Shown here: positions 17,951-26,584 of the stretch, piece after piece | Layout: each line of letters starts with the position of its first letter | Numbering within the stretch: the first letter of the stretch is position 1 | Assembly: GCA_947500135.1 (NCBI GenBank) | Contig: CANMQX010000003.1 | Coordinates: 310,001-374,000 of the forward strand | Length of the DNA: 64,000 nucleotides | Direction: 5' to 3' | DNA from: an uncultured Paracoccaceae bacterium | GTDB taxonomy: Bacteria; Pseudomonadota; Alphaproteobacteria; Rhodobacterales; Rhodobacteraceae | Notes under the pieces: generated by a model | What the model was told of the DNA's origin: nothing | Databases searched by the model: none | What the model saw: the letters and a program-made list of their open reading frames with translations, nothing else | Program-made: the position numbers and the translations under genes

Positions 17951-19029
17951 GCAATGAGGCCGAAGACACCGAAAAGCAGTTCGAACCAAGTCAGAAAAAG
18001 CTCGACGATGCCCGCGCAAAAGGGGAAATCGCAAAATCAACCGACCTGACGACGGCTGCGGCCTATGGTGGCCTACTACTAGTGATGTCAACAATTGGCC
18101 CTGCAGCATTGATCGGTTTGGCCACCGCCATGACGGTTTTATTACGCCAGGCTGATGATTTAGCGGCTGTTTTCTTTTCGGGCGCAAGCCGTCCCTTGAT
18201 GGGTGGTGTGTTCGAGGCGGCATTCTGGGGTACATTACCGTGGTTCGGTGTGCCTGCCGCGCTGGCTATCCTGTCGGTCGCTGCCCAACGCGCGTTTGTG
18301 GTTGCGCCAAGCAAGATTGCACCAAAACTCAACCGTATATCCCCCATCTCGGGCTTCAAGAACAAGTTCGGGCGGCAAGGGCTTTTTGAGTTCATCAAGA
18401 GCCTGACAAAACTGGTGCTTTACAGCGTGATCATGGGTGTCTTTCTCGTCTCACAGATTGACCACATTATTGGCAGCATGCATCTGCCACCCGCACTGAT
18501 TGTTGCGGAACTGGGGCGGATGGTTGTTGGATTGATGATCATTGTCGCGGTGGTTGCGGCGATATTGGGCGGTATCGATTATCTTTGGCAAAGCGCGGAA
18601 CATATCCGCAAAAACCGGATGAGCCGGAAGGAAATGACGGATGAGCTGAAGCAGTCCGAAGGTGATCCGATGATGAAACAGCAGCGCCGTCAAAAGGCGC
18701 AAGAAATCGCCATGAACAAGATGCTTGTCGATGTGCCCACTGCCGATGTTGTCATCGTTAATCCGACACATTTTGCCGTTGCCTTGAAATGGGATCGCAT
18801 GGCCGGAAGTGCGCCGGTTTGTGTGGCAAAAGGGGTCGATGAAGTCGCCAGGAAAATCCGCGAATTGGCGGCTGAACATACTGTTCCATTGCATTCTGAT
18901 CCACCAACGGCACGGGCTCTTCACGCCAGCGTTGCGATTGGAGCAGAGATCGCGCCGGAACATTACAAGGCTGTGGCTGCCGCAATACGCTTTGCGGAAA
19001 GCATCAGACAGAAGGCCGGGGGCAAGTGA
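17947..19029 (+). CDS. flhB: Flagellar export switch protein FlhB
   Basis: FlhB switches the exporter from rod/hook to filament substrates. The 360-residue protein has four membrane helices (about residues 30-205) and a cytoplasmic tail that contains the self-cleavage motif NPTH at residues 272-275 (VVIVNPTHFAVAL). A charged KKLDDARAKGEIAKSTDL stretch near the N-terminus is also family-typical. The ATG at 17947 is chosen over TTG 17941 because it forms an ATGA overlap with the fliR stop. The next gene begins inside its last codons. Confidence 0.95.
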   Translation: MSNEAEDTEKQFEPSQKKLDDARAKGEIAKSTDLTTAAAYGGLLLVMSTIGPAALIGLATAMTVLLRQADDLAAVFFSGASRPLMGGVFEAAFWGTLPWFGVPAALAILSVAAQRAFVVAPSKIAPKLNRISPISGFKNKFGRQGLFEFIKSLTKLVLYSVIMGVFLVSQIDHIIGSMHLPPALIVAELGRMVVGLMIIVAVVAAILGGIDYLWQSAEHIRKNRMSRKEMTDELKQSEGDPMMKQQRRQKAQEIAMNKMLVDVPTADVVIVNPTHFAVALKWDRMAGSAPVCVAKGVDEVARKIRELAAEHTVPLHSDPPTARALHASVAIGAEIAPEHYKAVAAAIRFAESIRQKAGGK

Positions 19030-19421
19030 CCGACAGTAATAAGATGGATAAGTTGCGTGCGTTATCTGGTTTGCAGTTTCGCGCGGCTCAGGCCGAGATG
19101 GCAGCAATTTTGCGACGCGAGGAGGGGTTGCGCCAGAATTTGGCACAACTGACCCAAAGCAAACAGTCGCAGGCGCGCGCGCCTCGCGCCTCGGATGATG
19201 CGGCACTGGTGGCGGGGGCTGACATTCGTTGGCAGCAATGGGTCGATCAACGGCGCGCAACCATCAATGGCGAACTTGCGCAGGTGCTGGCTCTAAAGGA
19301 AAACTGTAAGCATAAGCTCAAGATCGCGTTTGGTCGTGATCAGGCCGTTGACGGCATGCGAAAACAACATGCTCAGCAGCAGCAGCAGCGGTTGCGCCGC
19401 AAGGAAAGCTACGAATCCTGA
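19026..19421 (+). CDS. FliJ-like coiled-coil protein
   Basis: The 131-residue product is almost entirely helical and highly charged, with heptads such as LQFRAAQAEMAAILRREEGL and WVDQRRATINGELAQVLALK. Its C-terminus has a run of five glutamines encoded by a (CAG)5 tract. Size, coiled coil and position behind flhB make it a candidate for FliJ, the export ATPase stalk, although FliJ usually follows fliI. Start is GTG at 19026 overlapping the flhB stop. Its 3' end overlaps the convergent second fliL-like gene by 13 bases. Confidence 0.65.
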   Translation: MTDSNKMDKLRALSGLQFRAAQAEMAAILRREEGLRQNLAQLTQSKQSQARAPRASDDAALVAGADIRWQQWVDQRRATINGELAQVLALKENCKHKLKIAFGRDQAVDGMRKQHAQQQQQRLRRKESYES

Positions 19422-19912
19422 CGTATTATATCGATAATCAGAACATCGGTCACGGTATCGCCGGCAACCTCTTGTGCGCTCCGCAGGAGTTCATTGCGGA
19501 GCGACCTCATATTCGTGCCGCTCGTGAAGTTACCTGAAAATCCACCAATATTTGCGTGATCAAACATGACCTGCAAAAATCCGTCGCGCAGTTTCGGTTC
19601 GATGGCAAAAACAGTCGCGCGGCTGCCTGGCACAACTTCGAGGTTAAGTGACATCACAACCAGTGCCGCGACGGCGCCATTCTCAACAACGGGGATGACG
19701 AACTGATTATTCAGCTTCGCATATTCCCGTTCCTCGGAGATCGCGGCGACTGGCGCAGGGCTGTGATTTTCACCAGTTTCGGCCGGGTCGCCACAGGGAT
19801 GGCCTTCGGCGAGTGGATCTTCTTCATGTGCGGGTTTCAAAAACAGGCCGGCACCAACACCGCCGCCGACGCCAATCAGTGTCAGCAAAAGAGGCAAAAG
19901 CAACTTCATCAT
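19409..19912 (-). CDS. Second FliL-family protein
   Basis: The 167-residue protein has one N-terminal membrane helix (LLLPLLLTLIGVGGGVGAGLFL), a His/Asp/Glu-rich linker and a periplasmic domain with YAKLNNQFVIPVVENG, LVVMSLNLEV, KLRDGFLQVMFDHANIGGF and DVLIIDIIRQD. These are FliL-family features but differ clearly from the FliL at 9697. It is the last gene of a minus-strand block that begins with flgB and follows flgH. A specialised periplasmic role in stator or ring assembly is inferred. It ends inside the convergent FliJ-like gene. Confidence 0.8.
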   Translation of the reverse strand: MMKLLLPLLLTLIGVGGGVGAGLFLKPAHEEDPLAEGHPCGDPAETGENHSPAPVAAISEEREYAKLNNQFVIPVVENGAVAALVVMSLNLEVVPGSRATVFAIEPKLRDGFLQVMFDHANIGGFSGNFTSGTNMRSLRNELLRSAQEVAGDTVTDVLIIDIIRQDS

Positions 19913-19933
19913 GATGAATTCTCCGATCCGGGC

Positions 19934-20662
19934 TTAGAAGGGCAGCGCCTGTTCAAGGATCTGCTGTCCGTATCGCGGCTGCTGCATGTCGGTGATCTGG
20001 CCTCGTCCGCCATAGGAAATCCGGGCTGACGCAATCTTGTCATAGGTGATTTCGTTCTGCCGGGTGATATCTTCAGGGCGGACATAGCCGGTAACAAGCA
20101 ATTCGCGCAGTTCGAAATTGACCCGCACCTCTTGCCGCCCGAAAATCGCCAAAACACCGTTCGGCAAGACATCAGTGATTGTCACAGCGACACGTAGTTC
20201 CAGTTTTTCGTTGCGGCGCACGGTCCCGTCGCCCGATGACGCACTTTGCGAATTCAGATCCACCAACGATGATGATGTCGCACCGTTTGGCAAGACCTTG
20301 TCCAGCCGCTGTGGAATACCGAAAAGCTGCGGAAGGCCAGCCTGTTGTGAGGCAGATCTAGACCGGTCGCTGGAGTTTGAAATCTCGGCCCTGTCATCGA
20401 TTTCGATGACGACCGTCATGATGTCGCCGCGCAACATGGCGCGACGGTCGCCAAGCAATGACCCCCTGGCCCCTGTCCAAAGTGACGCGCGCGATGACGG
20501 GGCAAGTGCAACTGTTTCGATTCCATTTTGTGTGCCGGGGTTCAGCATCGCATTGCGTTCCACGGTTCTGTCAGGTGCAGTAAAGGGGGGTGGTTTACCC
20601 ACCGGGCTTGTGCCGCAACCGGCAAGCAAGGCGACCAGAAAAAGATTTTTGCGCATTTTCAT
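19934..20662 (-). CDS. flgH: Flagellar L-ring lipoprotein FlgH
   Basis: FlgH forms the outer-membrane L ring. The 242-residue product begins with a lipoprotein signal peptide ending in a lipobox LLAGC (Cys16). The mature part shows the FlgH pattern SLWTGARGSLLGDRRAMLRG, then GDIMTVVIEIDDRAEISN, SSSLVDLNSQS and the C-terminal GYVRPEDITRQNEITYDKIA and ARISYGGRGQI. Length is normal. It lies 3 bases after flgA in the same direction. Confidence 0.96.
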   Translation of the reverse strand: MKMRKNLFLVALLAGCGTSPVGKPPPFTAPDRTVERNAMLNPGTQNGIETVALAPSSRASLWTGARGSLLGDRRAMLRGDIMTVVIEIDDRAEISNSSDRSRSASQQAGLPQLFGIPQRLDKVLPNGATSSSLVDLNSQSASSGDGTVRRNEKLELRVAVTITDVLPNGVLAIFGRQEVRVNFELRELLVTGYVRPEDITRQNEITYDKIASARISYGGRGQITDMQQPRYGQQILEQALPF

Positions 20663-20665
20663 TCC

Positions 20666-21079
20666 TTACCGCGAGACATAGCCAGCACCATCCGCACCGA
20701 TCAGCGCGGTTACGGTGCTGCGCGAACTGATATTCATCACCCGGATCAATTCACCGGGTCCGGCCCGCCCCAGCGCCCGCCCTTCGGTTGAAATCATCAA
20801 CCCGCTGCTTTCGTAATGAAGGGTGATGATCTGATTGCGTTCAACAACCGCGGGATATCCCACGTCGCGGGGCCGGATCGGGCGCCCGGCATATAGCGCG
20901 ACTTTCGCTTCCATGCCGATGATCTCAGCGGGGTCCTGAACACTGCCCGGAATGTTTTGGTCGCGCAGGATCACATCCTCGGCCATGATAAGCGTCTGCG
21001 CAGGTAGGGTACGCGCGGCCACAACGGTGTCAGCCGAAACCGGCGTCGACAATGCGCAAAGAAAAAACAGATACTTCAC
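20666..21079 (-). CDS. flgA: P-ring assembly chaperone FlgA (short form)
   Basis: The 137-residue periplasmic protein has a short signal peptide (YLFFLCALSTPVSA) followed by an SAF domain: TLPAQTLIMAEDVILRD, then GMEAKVALYAGRPIRPRDVG and the C-terminal LGRAGPGELIRVMNISS. It is the short FlgA lacking the N-terminal domain of the enterobacterial protein, as commonly seen in this group. FlgA helps FlgI form the P ring. The gene overlaps flgG by four bases and precedes flgH. Confidence 0.93.
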   Translation of the reverse strand: MKYLFFLCALSTPVSADTVVAARTLPAQTLIMAEDVILRDQNIPGSVQDPAEIIGMEAKVALYAGRPIRPRDVGYPAVVERNQIITLHYESSGLMISTEGRALGRAGPGELIRVMNISSRSTVTALIGADGAGYVSR

Positions 21080-21861
21080 CGCAATTGCACCATCGCGCTC
21101 AGCATCTGATCTGCTGCCGTAATCACCTTTGAATTAAGCTCATAGCCACGCTGCGCCTCAATCAGATCGGTAACTTCCTTGACCGGATCGACAGAGCTGT
21201 CTTCCAAATACCCCTGACGCAGGACGCCCAGCCCGTCTTCACCCGGCGTCGTGACCACGGATGGTCCAGAAGCGGGTGTCTCAAGAAACAGATTTGATCC
21301 GATTGCCTCCAACCCTTTGGCGTTGGTAAAGCCAGCAAGCGTGAACTGCCCAAGAAGCTGCGGTTCAACCTGATCGTTGAAGTATCCGTATATTTCGCCT
21401 TCTGCGTTGATCGAGATTGAGCGTGTATCGCGGGGGATCGTCACGTCAGGAACAACGGGATACCCGTCAGAAGTGACAATCAGACCGTCGCCGGTCAGTT
21501 TTAGCCCGCCGTCGCGCGTATATGCGGAAATGCCGGATGGAAGCGTGACCTCAAGATAGCCATCGCCCTCAATCGCAACATCCAGATCCCCGCCTGTCGA
21601 GGCCAGCGAACCCTGGCTAAGCATGACAGAAACGGCATTGGCCCGCACGCCCAAACCCAATTGAACGCCCGTTGGCAGGACCGTACCGTCAGAGGCGTTG
21701 ATGGTGCCGGGTCGGGCAAGTTGCTGGTAATGCAAATCGGCAAATTCAGCCCGGCGGGCATTGTAGCCCGTCGTGTTCATATTCGCGAGGTTATTGGAAA
21801 TCACATCGACGCGCATTTGTTGTGCGGACATGCCCGCGGCCGCGATCTTAAGTGCCTTCAT
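21076..21861 (-). CDS. flgG: Flagellar distal rod protein FlgG
   Basis: The 261-residue protein has the axial N-terminal motif (AAAGMSAQQMRVDVISNNLA, then NMNTTGYNARRAEF), the FlgG-specific stretch LHYQQLARPGT near residue 48, IEGDGYLEVTLPSGISAYTR, and the C-terminal helix VTDLIEAQRGYELNSKVITA. FlgG forms the distal rod that passes through the P and L rings. It follows flgF and is succeeded by flgA and flgH, so ring and rod genes form one operon. Confidence 0.96.
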   Translation of the reverse strand: MKALKIAAAGMSAQQMRVDVISNNLANMNTTGYNARRAEFADLHYQQLARPGTINASDGTVLPTGVQLGLGVRANAVSVMLSQGSLASTGGDLDVAIEGDGYLEVTLPSGISAYTRDGGLKLTGDGLIVTSDGYPVVPDVTIPRDTRSISINAEGEIYGYFNDQVEPQLLGQFTLAGFTNAKGLEAIGSNLFLETPASGPSVVTTPGEDGLGVLRQGYLEDSSVDPVKEVTDLIEAQRGYELNSKVITAADQMLSAMVQLR

Positions 21862-21873
21862 CAGATTGCTCCT

Positions 21874-22590
21874 TTATCTGCGGATTGCTTGAATGACGCC
21901 GCGAATGCGCTCATCTTCTTTGTCGAGGAAACTTTGGCCAAGTTCGTAGGCGCGCTGAACTTCGATCATCCGGCCAATCTGCAGAATTGGATTTACATTC
22001 GATTCCTCAAGGAAACCCTGCATCATGCGGCCATCTGGCGCGGGCTCAAAACCACCGCGCGCATCGAACATCACGCCGCTATCGCGAATCATCTGGTTGG
22101 GATCAATTGGTCTGACCAGGCCGATCTGGCCGATGGGCTGGCCGTTGGCGCTCATCGTCCCGTCAGGACTGATACCAATGCGACCAACCCCTTGCGGTAC
22201 AAAAACCGGCGCGCCGCCGGCATCAAGCACCTGATACCCATCTGGTGTGACAAGATCGCCGTTTTCGTTGGGTTGAAAAACCCCGGCACGGGTCAGACGC
22301 TGACCGCCTGGCGCCTCGATCAAGAAAAAACCGTCGCCCTCAATGGCCAGATCAAACGTCCCGCCGGTTTGCGATAGTCCACCTTGCGATTGCACCGTGT
22401 CACGCACCGCGGCGGTGGCCATGGAGAGAGAGTTCGCGCCCGGACCCAATGATTTAACGTGTTCGGCAAACATGATCCCCTCGGCCTTGAAGCCGGTGGT
22501 TGACGCGTTGGCGATATTGTTCGCAATCGCGCGCATTTCCTGCATCAGGCCGGATTGCCGGGTCAGGGCGGTATATGATGCGTTGTCCAT
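21874..22590 (-). CDS. flgF: Flagellar proximal rod protein FlgF
   Basis: The 238-residue rod protein begins MDNASYTALTRQSGLMQEMR with AIANNIANASTTGFKAEGI, then LAIEGDGFFLIEAPGGQRLT, and ends in GRMIEVQRAYELGQSFLDKE. The start at 22590 is chosen because the upstream in-frame extension overlaps fliQ and has no flagellar character. FlgF is one of the proximal rod subunits. Two bases separate it from fliQ. Confidence 0.94.
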   Translation of the reverse strand: MDNASYTALTRQSGLMQEMRAIANNIANASTTGFKAEGIMFAEHVKSLGPGANSLSMATAAVRDTVQSQGGLSQTGGTFDLAIEGDGFFLIEAPGGQRLTRAGVFQPNENGDLVTPDGYQVLDAGGAPVFVPQGVGRIGISPDGTMSANGQPIGQIGLVRPIDPNQMIRDSGVMFDARGGFEPAPDGRMMQGFLEESNVNPILQIGRMIEVQRAYELGQSFLDKEDERIRGVIQAIRR

Positions 22591-22592
22591 TC

Positions 22593-22859
22593 TTAACCTC
22601 CGGCGATGATCGGGATCAGGGTTGATTTGAATAGGCTGACAAGCGCTTCGGTCATGAAACCCATCGTGGCCCAGAAAATGGCGACGATGGCGGCCAGCTT
22701 TGGTACGAATGTCAGGGTCATTTCTTGGATGGATGTCAGCGCTTGAAAAAGACCAACAACAAGGCCGGCGGCCAAGGCAACCGTCAGGATTGGGATCGAA
22801 ATCATGAATGCCGTCCACAAACCCTGTCGTAACGTGTCGTAAAACAGCGCTTCATCCAT
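22593..22859 (-). CDS. fliQ: Flagellar export gate protein FliQ
   Basis: The 88-residue protein has two membrane helices: residues 15-40 (AFMISIPILTVALAAGLVVG) and 52-75 (LAAIVAIFWATMGFMTEALV) with the family motif FQALTSIQEMTLTFVPK between them. It is an essential pore component of the export gate with FliP and FliR. The gene shares one base with the end of fliE and precedes flgF. Confidence 0.96.
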   Translation of the reverse strand: MDEALFYDTLRQGLWTAFMISIPILTVALAAGLVVGLFQALTSIQEMTLTFVPKLAAIVAIFWATMGFMTEALVSLFKSTLIPIIAGG

Positions 22860-23140
22860 CAGACTGGCATCCGCAGGATTTCCTGATAGGCCTCGACAAC
22901 TTTGTCGCGCACCGTCACGGCGGTCTGGACAGCCAGTTCCGTCTGCGCAAGAGCCTGAACCAAAGCGTGCGGATCTGCGCCAGCAGTCATGGCCTGCATC
23001 GCGGTGCTTTCACTTGCACGCATTGTTGACATGAAATCCTGCGCGGCACCCATGATGGCATTTCCACCGACTCCGGCATCAGGGGCCGTCGCAGCCTTAC
23101 CGGCTGCATAATTCTGGGCGACAAGTGCATTAATATCCAT
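22859..23140 (-). CDS. fliE: Flagellar rod-MS ring adaptor FliE
   Basis: The 93-residue protein is FliE, the first rod component, which links the MS ring and export gate to the rod. The C-terminal half shows the usual pattern TAGADPHALVQALAQTELAV, then TVRDKVVEAYQEILRMPV. Position between flgC and fliQ is standard in alphaproteobacteria. The GGAGCC upstream serves as ribosome site. Confidence 0.94.
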   Translation of the reverse strand: MDINALVAQNYAAGKAATAPDAGVGGNAIMGAAQDFMSTMRASESTAMQAMTAGADPHALVQALAQTELAVQTAVTVRDKVVEAYQEILRMPV

Positions 23141-23152
23141 TTTTGGGCTCCT

Positions 23153-23545
23153 TTAATTGCGAAGAAGATCCATCAGAGCGGATGACATCTGCCGCACCTG
23201 ATCAAACATTTTGAGATTGGCTTCGTAGCTGCGTTGCGCTTCTCTGGCGTCGGCCACTTCAAGCAATAGATTGACGTTCGATCCGTCATAATGCCCGCTT
23301 GCGTCGGCAAGTGGGTTGGCCGGGTCGTAAATGCGCGTCGGATCAGTTTGATCAAGACGGACACGGCCAGTGGCCACCGCACCGGTCCTTTGTCCGTCGG
23401 TGACCATCTGCTCGAATGATACAACCTTGCGACGATAGCCCGGCGTATCAGTATTTGCGATGTTTTCCGAGACGTGGCGCAAACGGTCGGCTTGCGCTTT
23501 CATACCACTTGTCGCAACGGACATTGCTTCGCTGAAATCAGTCAT
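23153..23545 (-). CDS. flgC: Flagellar proximal rod protein FlgC
   Basis: The 130-residue rod protein has SVATSGMKAQADRLRHVSEN, then IANTDTPGYRRKVVSFEQM, a central PLADASGHYDGSNVNLLLEV, and the C-terminal helix EAQRSYEANLKMFDQVRQM. It lies 9 bases after flgB and 12 before fliE, a conserved flgB-flgC-fliE order. Confidence 0.96.
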   Translation of the reverse strand: MTDFSEAMSVATSGMKAQADRLRHVSENIANTDTPGYRRKVVSFEQMVTDGQRTGAVATGRVRLDQTDPTRIYDPANPLADASGHYDGSNVNLLLEVADAREAQRSYEANLKMFDQVRQMSSALMDLLRN

Positions 23546-23554
23546 TTGTTCACT

Positions 23555-23941
23555 TTATGTTCTGCCTAGGGTTGTGCGTAAGACGGTCATCGTGTGCCGG
23601 TAAATCGTCAGCGCGCGATTGTGTTCGCGGCCAACAGCAACAGAATTCAACAGCTCGTCTTCCAGCGAAACGGTATTGCCGTTTGGTGATGGCTCCGCCA
23701 CCGTATCCGACACCGACCGCGCCATTGTCATATCTGGCGCGTTTGTGATGTGGCCGGTGCGGGTAGCGCGCAGTTGGTGCGTGCCTTGCGCGTCATAACT
23801 TTCTTTAAAGGGCGGGATATGCTGTGCTCGAAAGCCCGGAGTATCGGCATTTGCGATATTGCGGGCGACGACAGCCTGGCGCGACCCTGCATGGCGTGCC
23901 ATGGCCGTCGCGGTCTGGAAAAGCTCCAGTGAATTATACAT
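23555..23941 (-). CDS. flgB: Flagellar proximal rod protein FlgB
   Basis: The 128-residue product has SLELFQTATAMARHAGSRQ, then VVARNIANADTPGFRAQHIP, and a C-terminal helix NRALTIYRHTMTVLRTTLGR. The ATG at 23941 is preferred over an upstream in-frame ATG at 23968 because GGGAGAAACCCCG provides a ribosome site at proper distance and family members start MYNSLELF. It heads the minus-strand operon flgB-flgC-fliE-fliQ-flgF-flgG-flgA-flgH and the second fliL-like gene, and is divergent from fliI. Confidence 0.94.
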   Translation of the reverse strand: MYNSLELFQTATAMARHAGSRQAVVARNIANADTPGFRAQHIPPFKESYDAQGTHQLRATRTGHITNAPDMTMARSVSDTVAEPSPNGNTVSLEDELLNSVAVGREHNRALTIYRHTMTVLRTTLGRT

Positions 23942-24029
23942 CGGGGTTTCTCCCTCGTCTGGTTTCAACGAAGCATTAAGCCTGATTCCTTAAGAAGAGG
24001 TTTGTGGTTAATCGATTGGATCGAATGTG

Positions 24030-25394
24030 ATGGATAATTTGATCAGGCAAATGACGGCGGCGATCGCCAATTTACAATCCGTATACGATGTCGGGCGAGT
24101 GACTGGTGTGGCCGGTGGCAGCGTTCAGATCGGTGGCGTGAAGGATTGTGCAAGCATCGGTGACAGGGCAAGGGTGCATACCGGCGGTGGCATGGTCCAT
24201 GGTGAGGTCGTCAAACTTGACGCGGATGCTGTTCACTTGTTGATCGATGGTGCGCCTGATGGTGTGTCGTTGGGGGACCGGGTTGTTATCTTGCAGCGCG
24301 CCGAATTTGCGCCTGACGCCAGTTGGATCGGACGCATTATCGATCCCGACGGCCAACCAATCGATGGGCGTCCACTACTGCCGGGCGTTGATCCGCACCC
24401 GCTGCGCGCTGCTCCGCCGGAGCCACATCGGCGTCGGGCGCTGGGCGCCCGATTGGAAACAGGTCTGGCTGTTTTTAATACACTTCTGCCTTTGGTGCAG
24501 GGACAGCGTATTGGGTTATTCGCGGGTTCCGGCGTGGGCAAATCGACGCTTCTGGCTGATTTGGCAAGGGGTGTGGTTGCCGACGTGATTGTGATCGCAT
24601 TGGTGGGCGAACGCGGTCGGGAGGTCAGGCACTTTGTACAGGATGTTCTCGGGCCGGAAGGGATGCGGCGTGCGATTGTGGTTGCGGCGACATCGGATCG
24701 TGCGCCGCAAGTGCGCCGGAACTGTGCGTGGGCCGCAACCGCCGTGGCAGAATATTTCAGGGACCAGGGCAAGCAAGTCTTGCTGCTTATCGATTCGGTT
24801 ACCCGGTTCTGCGAAGCTCATAGGGAGGTCGCCGTCGCTGCGGGTGAAAATGCAAACCTGCGCGGATATCCTGCATCGACCGGCCCAGCGATAGCTGCAT
24901 TATGCGAACGTTCCGGACCGGGCGTGCCCGGAACCGGAGACATCACAGCCGTCTTCTCGGTTCTCGTTGCTGGCTCGGACATGGATGAACCGGTGGCAGA
25001 CATGCTGCGCGGTGTGTTGGATGGTCATGTTGTCCTTGATCGCCAGATCGCCGAACGGGGCCGATTTCCGGCAGTCGACGTCCTGCGTTCGGTCTCCCGA
25101 TCCTTGCCAGCGGCCGCAACAGATCAAGAAAACAAGATGATTTCGCAAGCCCGCGCGCATCTCGGCGTCTATGATCGCTCAGAGCTGATGATACAGTCTG
25201 GCCTCTATACAAACGGATCGGATCCAGCCATTGATGCCGCAATCGCCTGTGCGCCCATGCTGGATGAGTTTTTGACGATCAAAGACAGCCGCGGAACGCT
25301 GGCACATTTTGCAAAACTGCGGCAAGCGATCGCGGTATCATCCAACCGCATGAAACCCGATGATCTGACTGCGGCGCGGTCAGACCAGGGGTGA
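24030..25394 (+). CDS. fliI: Flagellar export ATPase FliI
   Basis: FliI energises substrate unloading at the flagellar export gate. The 454-residue protein resembles the F1 beta-subunit: Walker A GSGVGKST at about residues 166-173, Walker B VLLLIDSVTRF near residue 250, and the type III ATPase stretch NLRGYPASTGPAIAALCERS. The C-terminal helical domain is complete. ATG 24030 or GTG 24027 could serve as start. It stands alone on the + strand between two minus-strand operons and ends inside the convergent DUF1217 gene. Confidence 0.95.
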   Translation: MDNLIRQMTAAIANLQSVYDVGRVTGVAGGSVQIGGVKDCASIGDRARVHTGGGMVHGEVVKLDADAVHLLIDGAPDGVSLGDRVVILQRAEFAPDASWIGRIIDPDGQPIDGRPLLPGVDPHPLRAAPPEPHRRRALGARLETGLAVFNTLLPLVQGQRIGLFAGSGVGKSTLLADLARGVVADVIVIALVGERGREVRHFVQDVLGPEGMRRAIVVAATSDRAPQVRRNCAWAATAVAEYFRDQGKQVLLLIDSVTRFCEAHREVAVAAGENANLRGYPASTGPAIAALCERSGPGVPGTGDITAVFSVLVAGSDMDEPVADMLRGVLDGHVVLDRQIAERGRFPAVDVLRSVSRSLPAAATDQENKMISQARAHLGVYDRSELMIQSGLYTNGSDPAIDAAIACAPMLDEFLTIKDSRGTLAHFAKLRQAIAVSSNRMKPDDLTAARSDQG

Positions 25395-26183
25395 GACGGA
25401 TTGCAGCAGGGTCAGCGCTGTTGAGCTTCCCGATGCGGCCGTGATATCAGCTGCCTCGGATCGGACAAGAAAAAGACGAATAAGCTTTTCCTGTTGATCT
25501 GGATCAGCGAAGTCAGTCACCTGATCAGTACCAAACACCGATGCTGAGCGATCCTGAAAAAGTTCCAGCTGTTTGTCTAGATCGATGCTCGCGATACTGC
25601 TTGGCAGCCCAAGAGCAGTTTGAAAAACCTCTCGCAAGGGGGCATTGCCCATGATGGAAAACCACTGTGCATTCACGCTGGAGGTACGATCCAGAATATC
25701 ATCGATTCCGGTGCTGACATTCATAGCAAGCCGTAGATCATTATTCTGTTCACCAACGGCGCGCTCGAATTGTCGGGCTTCATAGCGATCCGTGATTTCG
25801 CCGGCAAAGCCGGTTAGGCCAGTGCGCGCAAATACGCCGTCGCCGAAGCCGAACGCGCGGCTGAAGTCGGCGTACCGGTTGTCGGACAACCGGTTCGCCA
25901 GCGCGCCATCGTCAATTGTGCCCTCTTCCAGGATTTTCTTGATGTAGAATGTGTTGTTGATGTCTTCATCAAGGCCAAAAGCACCCAGAGCAACCGAAAG
26001 AAGCTGTCGGTCGGCAACCAGATCATCGGCGGTTCGTATATCGCCGATCTTGTCGCGAAAGTACTCGGTTGCGCGCATCACAGGCTGACTTTCAGAGAAA
26101 GCGTTTTGCTGGTTCTCCAATGTGCGTTCCAAAAACCGCCAGCCCACATAGCCGGTTAGGGGGACAACCGGTTGAAAGGTCAT
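25380..26183 (-). CDS. DUF1217 flagellar-cluster protein
   Basis: The 267-residue protein matches what I recall of the DUF1217 family of alphaproteobacterial flagellar loci: GYVGWRFLERTLENQQNAFS at the start, YFRDKIGDIRTADDLVADRQLL, LGAFGLDEDINNTFYIKKIL and DPQQEKLIRLFLVR near the C-terminus. No signal peptide or membrane segment is visible. Its molecular role is not established. Three- to four-base overlap with flbT points to co-translation in the block with flbT, flaF and flagellin. The 3' end overlaps fliI by 15 bases. Confidence 0.82.
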   Translation of the reverse strand: MTFQPVVPLTGYVGWRFLERTLENQQNAFSESQPVMRATEYFRDKIGDIRTADDLVADRQLLSVALGAFGLDEDINNTFYIKKILEEGTIDDGALANRLSDNRYADFSRAFGFGDGVFARTGLTGFAGEITDRYEARQFERAVGEQNNDLRLAMNVSTGIDDILDRTSSVNAQWFSIMGNAPLREVFQTALGLPSSIASIDLDKQLELFQDRSASVFGTDQVTDFADPDQQEKLIRLFLVRSEAADITAASGSSTALTLLQSVSPLV

Positions 26184-26584
26184 GACTGATTGGCCGCCAA
26201 AAGACGGGCCTCACGCGGCAGCAGGTTTCTTAACGACTTCAGCGCACGATAAAAATCATCGCGGTCGACTGCCTCAGTCGCCGTATCCAGATGGGTTCTG
26301 CTATCATCATCACGCAATGCCTGGCTCAATTGTTCGATGCCGCGCAGCATCTGCAGCCGCGCATCCGCTTTTTCGACATCCCCCGAAAGTACAAGCTGCG
26401 CAATATAGCAGATCCGACGGACGGGGGTGTTCACCTCATCCGGCCGAATAGCATCTCGAAGACGCAAGATATTAGCGTTTGGCGTCAGAATTGACAAACG
26501 GCTGCGTCGGTCCCCATTCTCTATCACGGCTCCATTGACGAGCACGCGTTCCTTTGGGTTCAGCTTCAGGACAAGTCCGGACAT
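26180..26584 (-). CDS. flbT: Flagellin synthesis repressor protein FlbT
   Basis: The 134-residue protein fits FlbT: LVLKLNPKERVLVNGAVIEN, then RRSRLSILTPNANILRLRDAI and ARLQMLRGIEQLSQAL. In Caulobacter FlbT binds the 5' untranslated region of flagellin mRNA and limits its translation until the hook is finished. Here it lies just downstream of flaF and flagellin, whose leader contains three hairpins (28636-28680). It overlaps flaF by one base and the DUF1217 gene by four. Confidence 0.95.
   Translation of the reverse strand: MSGLVLKLNPKERVLVNGAVIENGDRRSRLSILTPNANILRLRDAIRPDEVNTPVRRICYIAQLVLSGDVEKADARLQMLRGIEQLSQALRDDDSRTHLDTATEAVDRDDFYRALKSLRNLLPREARLLAANQS

Noticed and set aside
19376..19396. 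(CAG)5 tract near the end of the FliJ-like gene as a phase-variation tract
   Set aside because: Only five triplets, in frame; changes would alter glutamine number but not the reading frame.
22591..22818. N-terminal extension of flgF
   Set aside because: The extra 76 codons overlap fliQ in another frame and do not resemble a rod protein; the family start is at 22590.
23976..24011. Three TTAA words between flgB and fliI as CtrA sites
   Set aside because: Spacings are 10 and 14 bases, not the seven required by the CtrA consensus.
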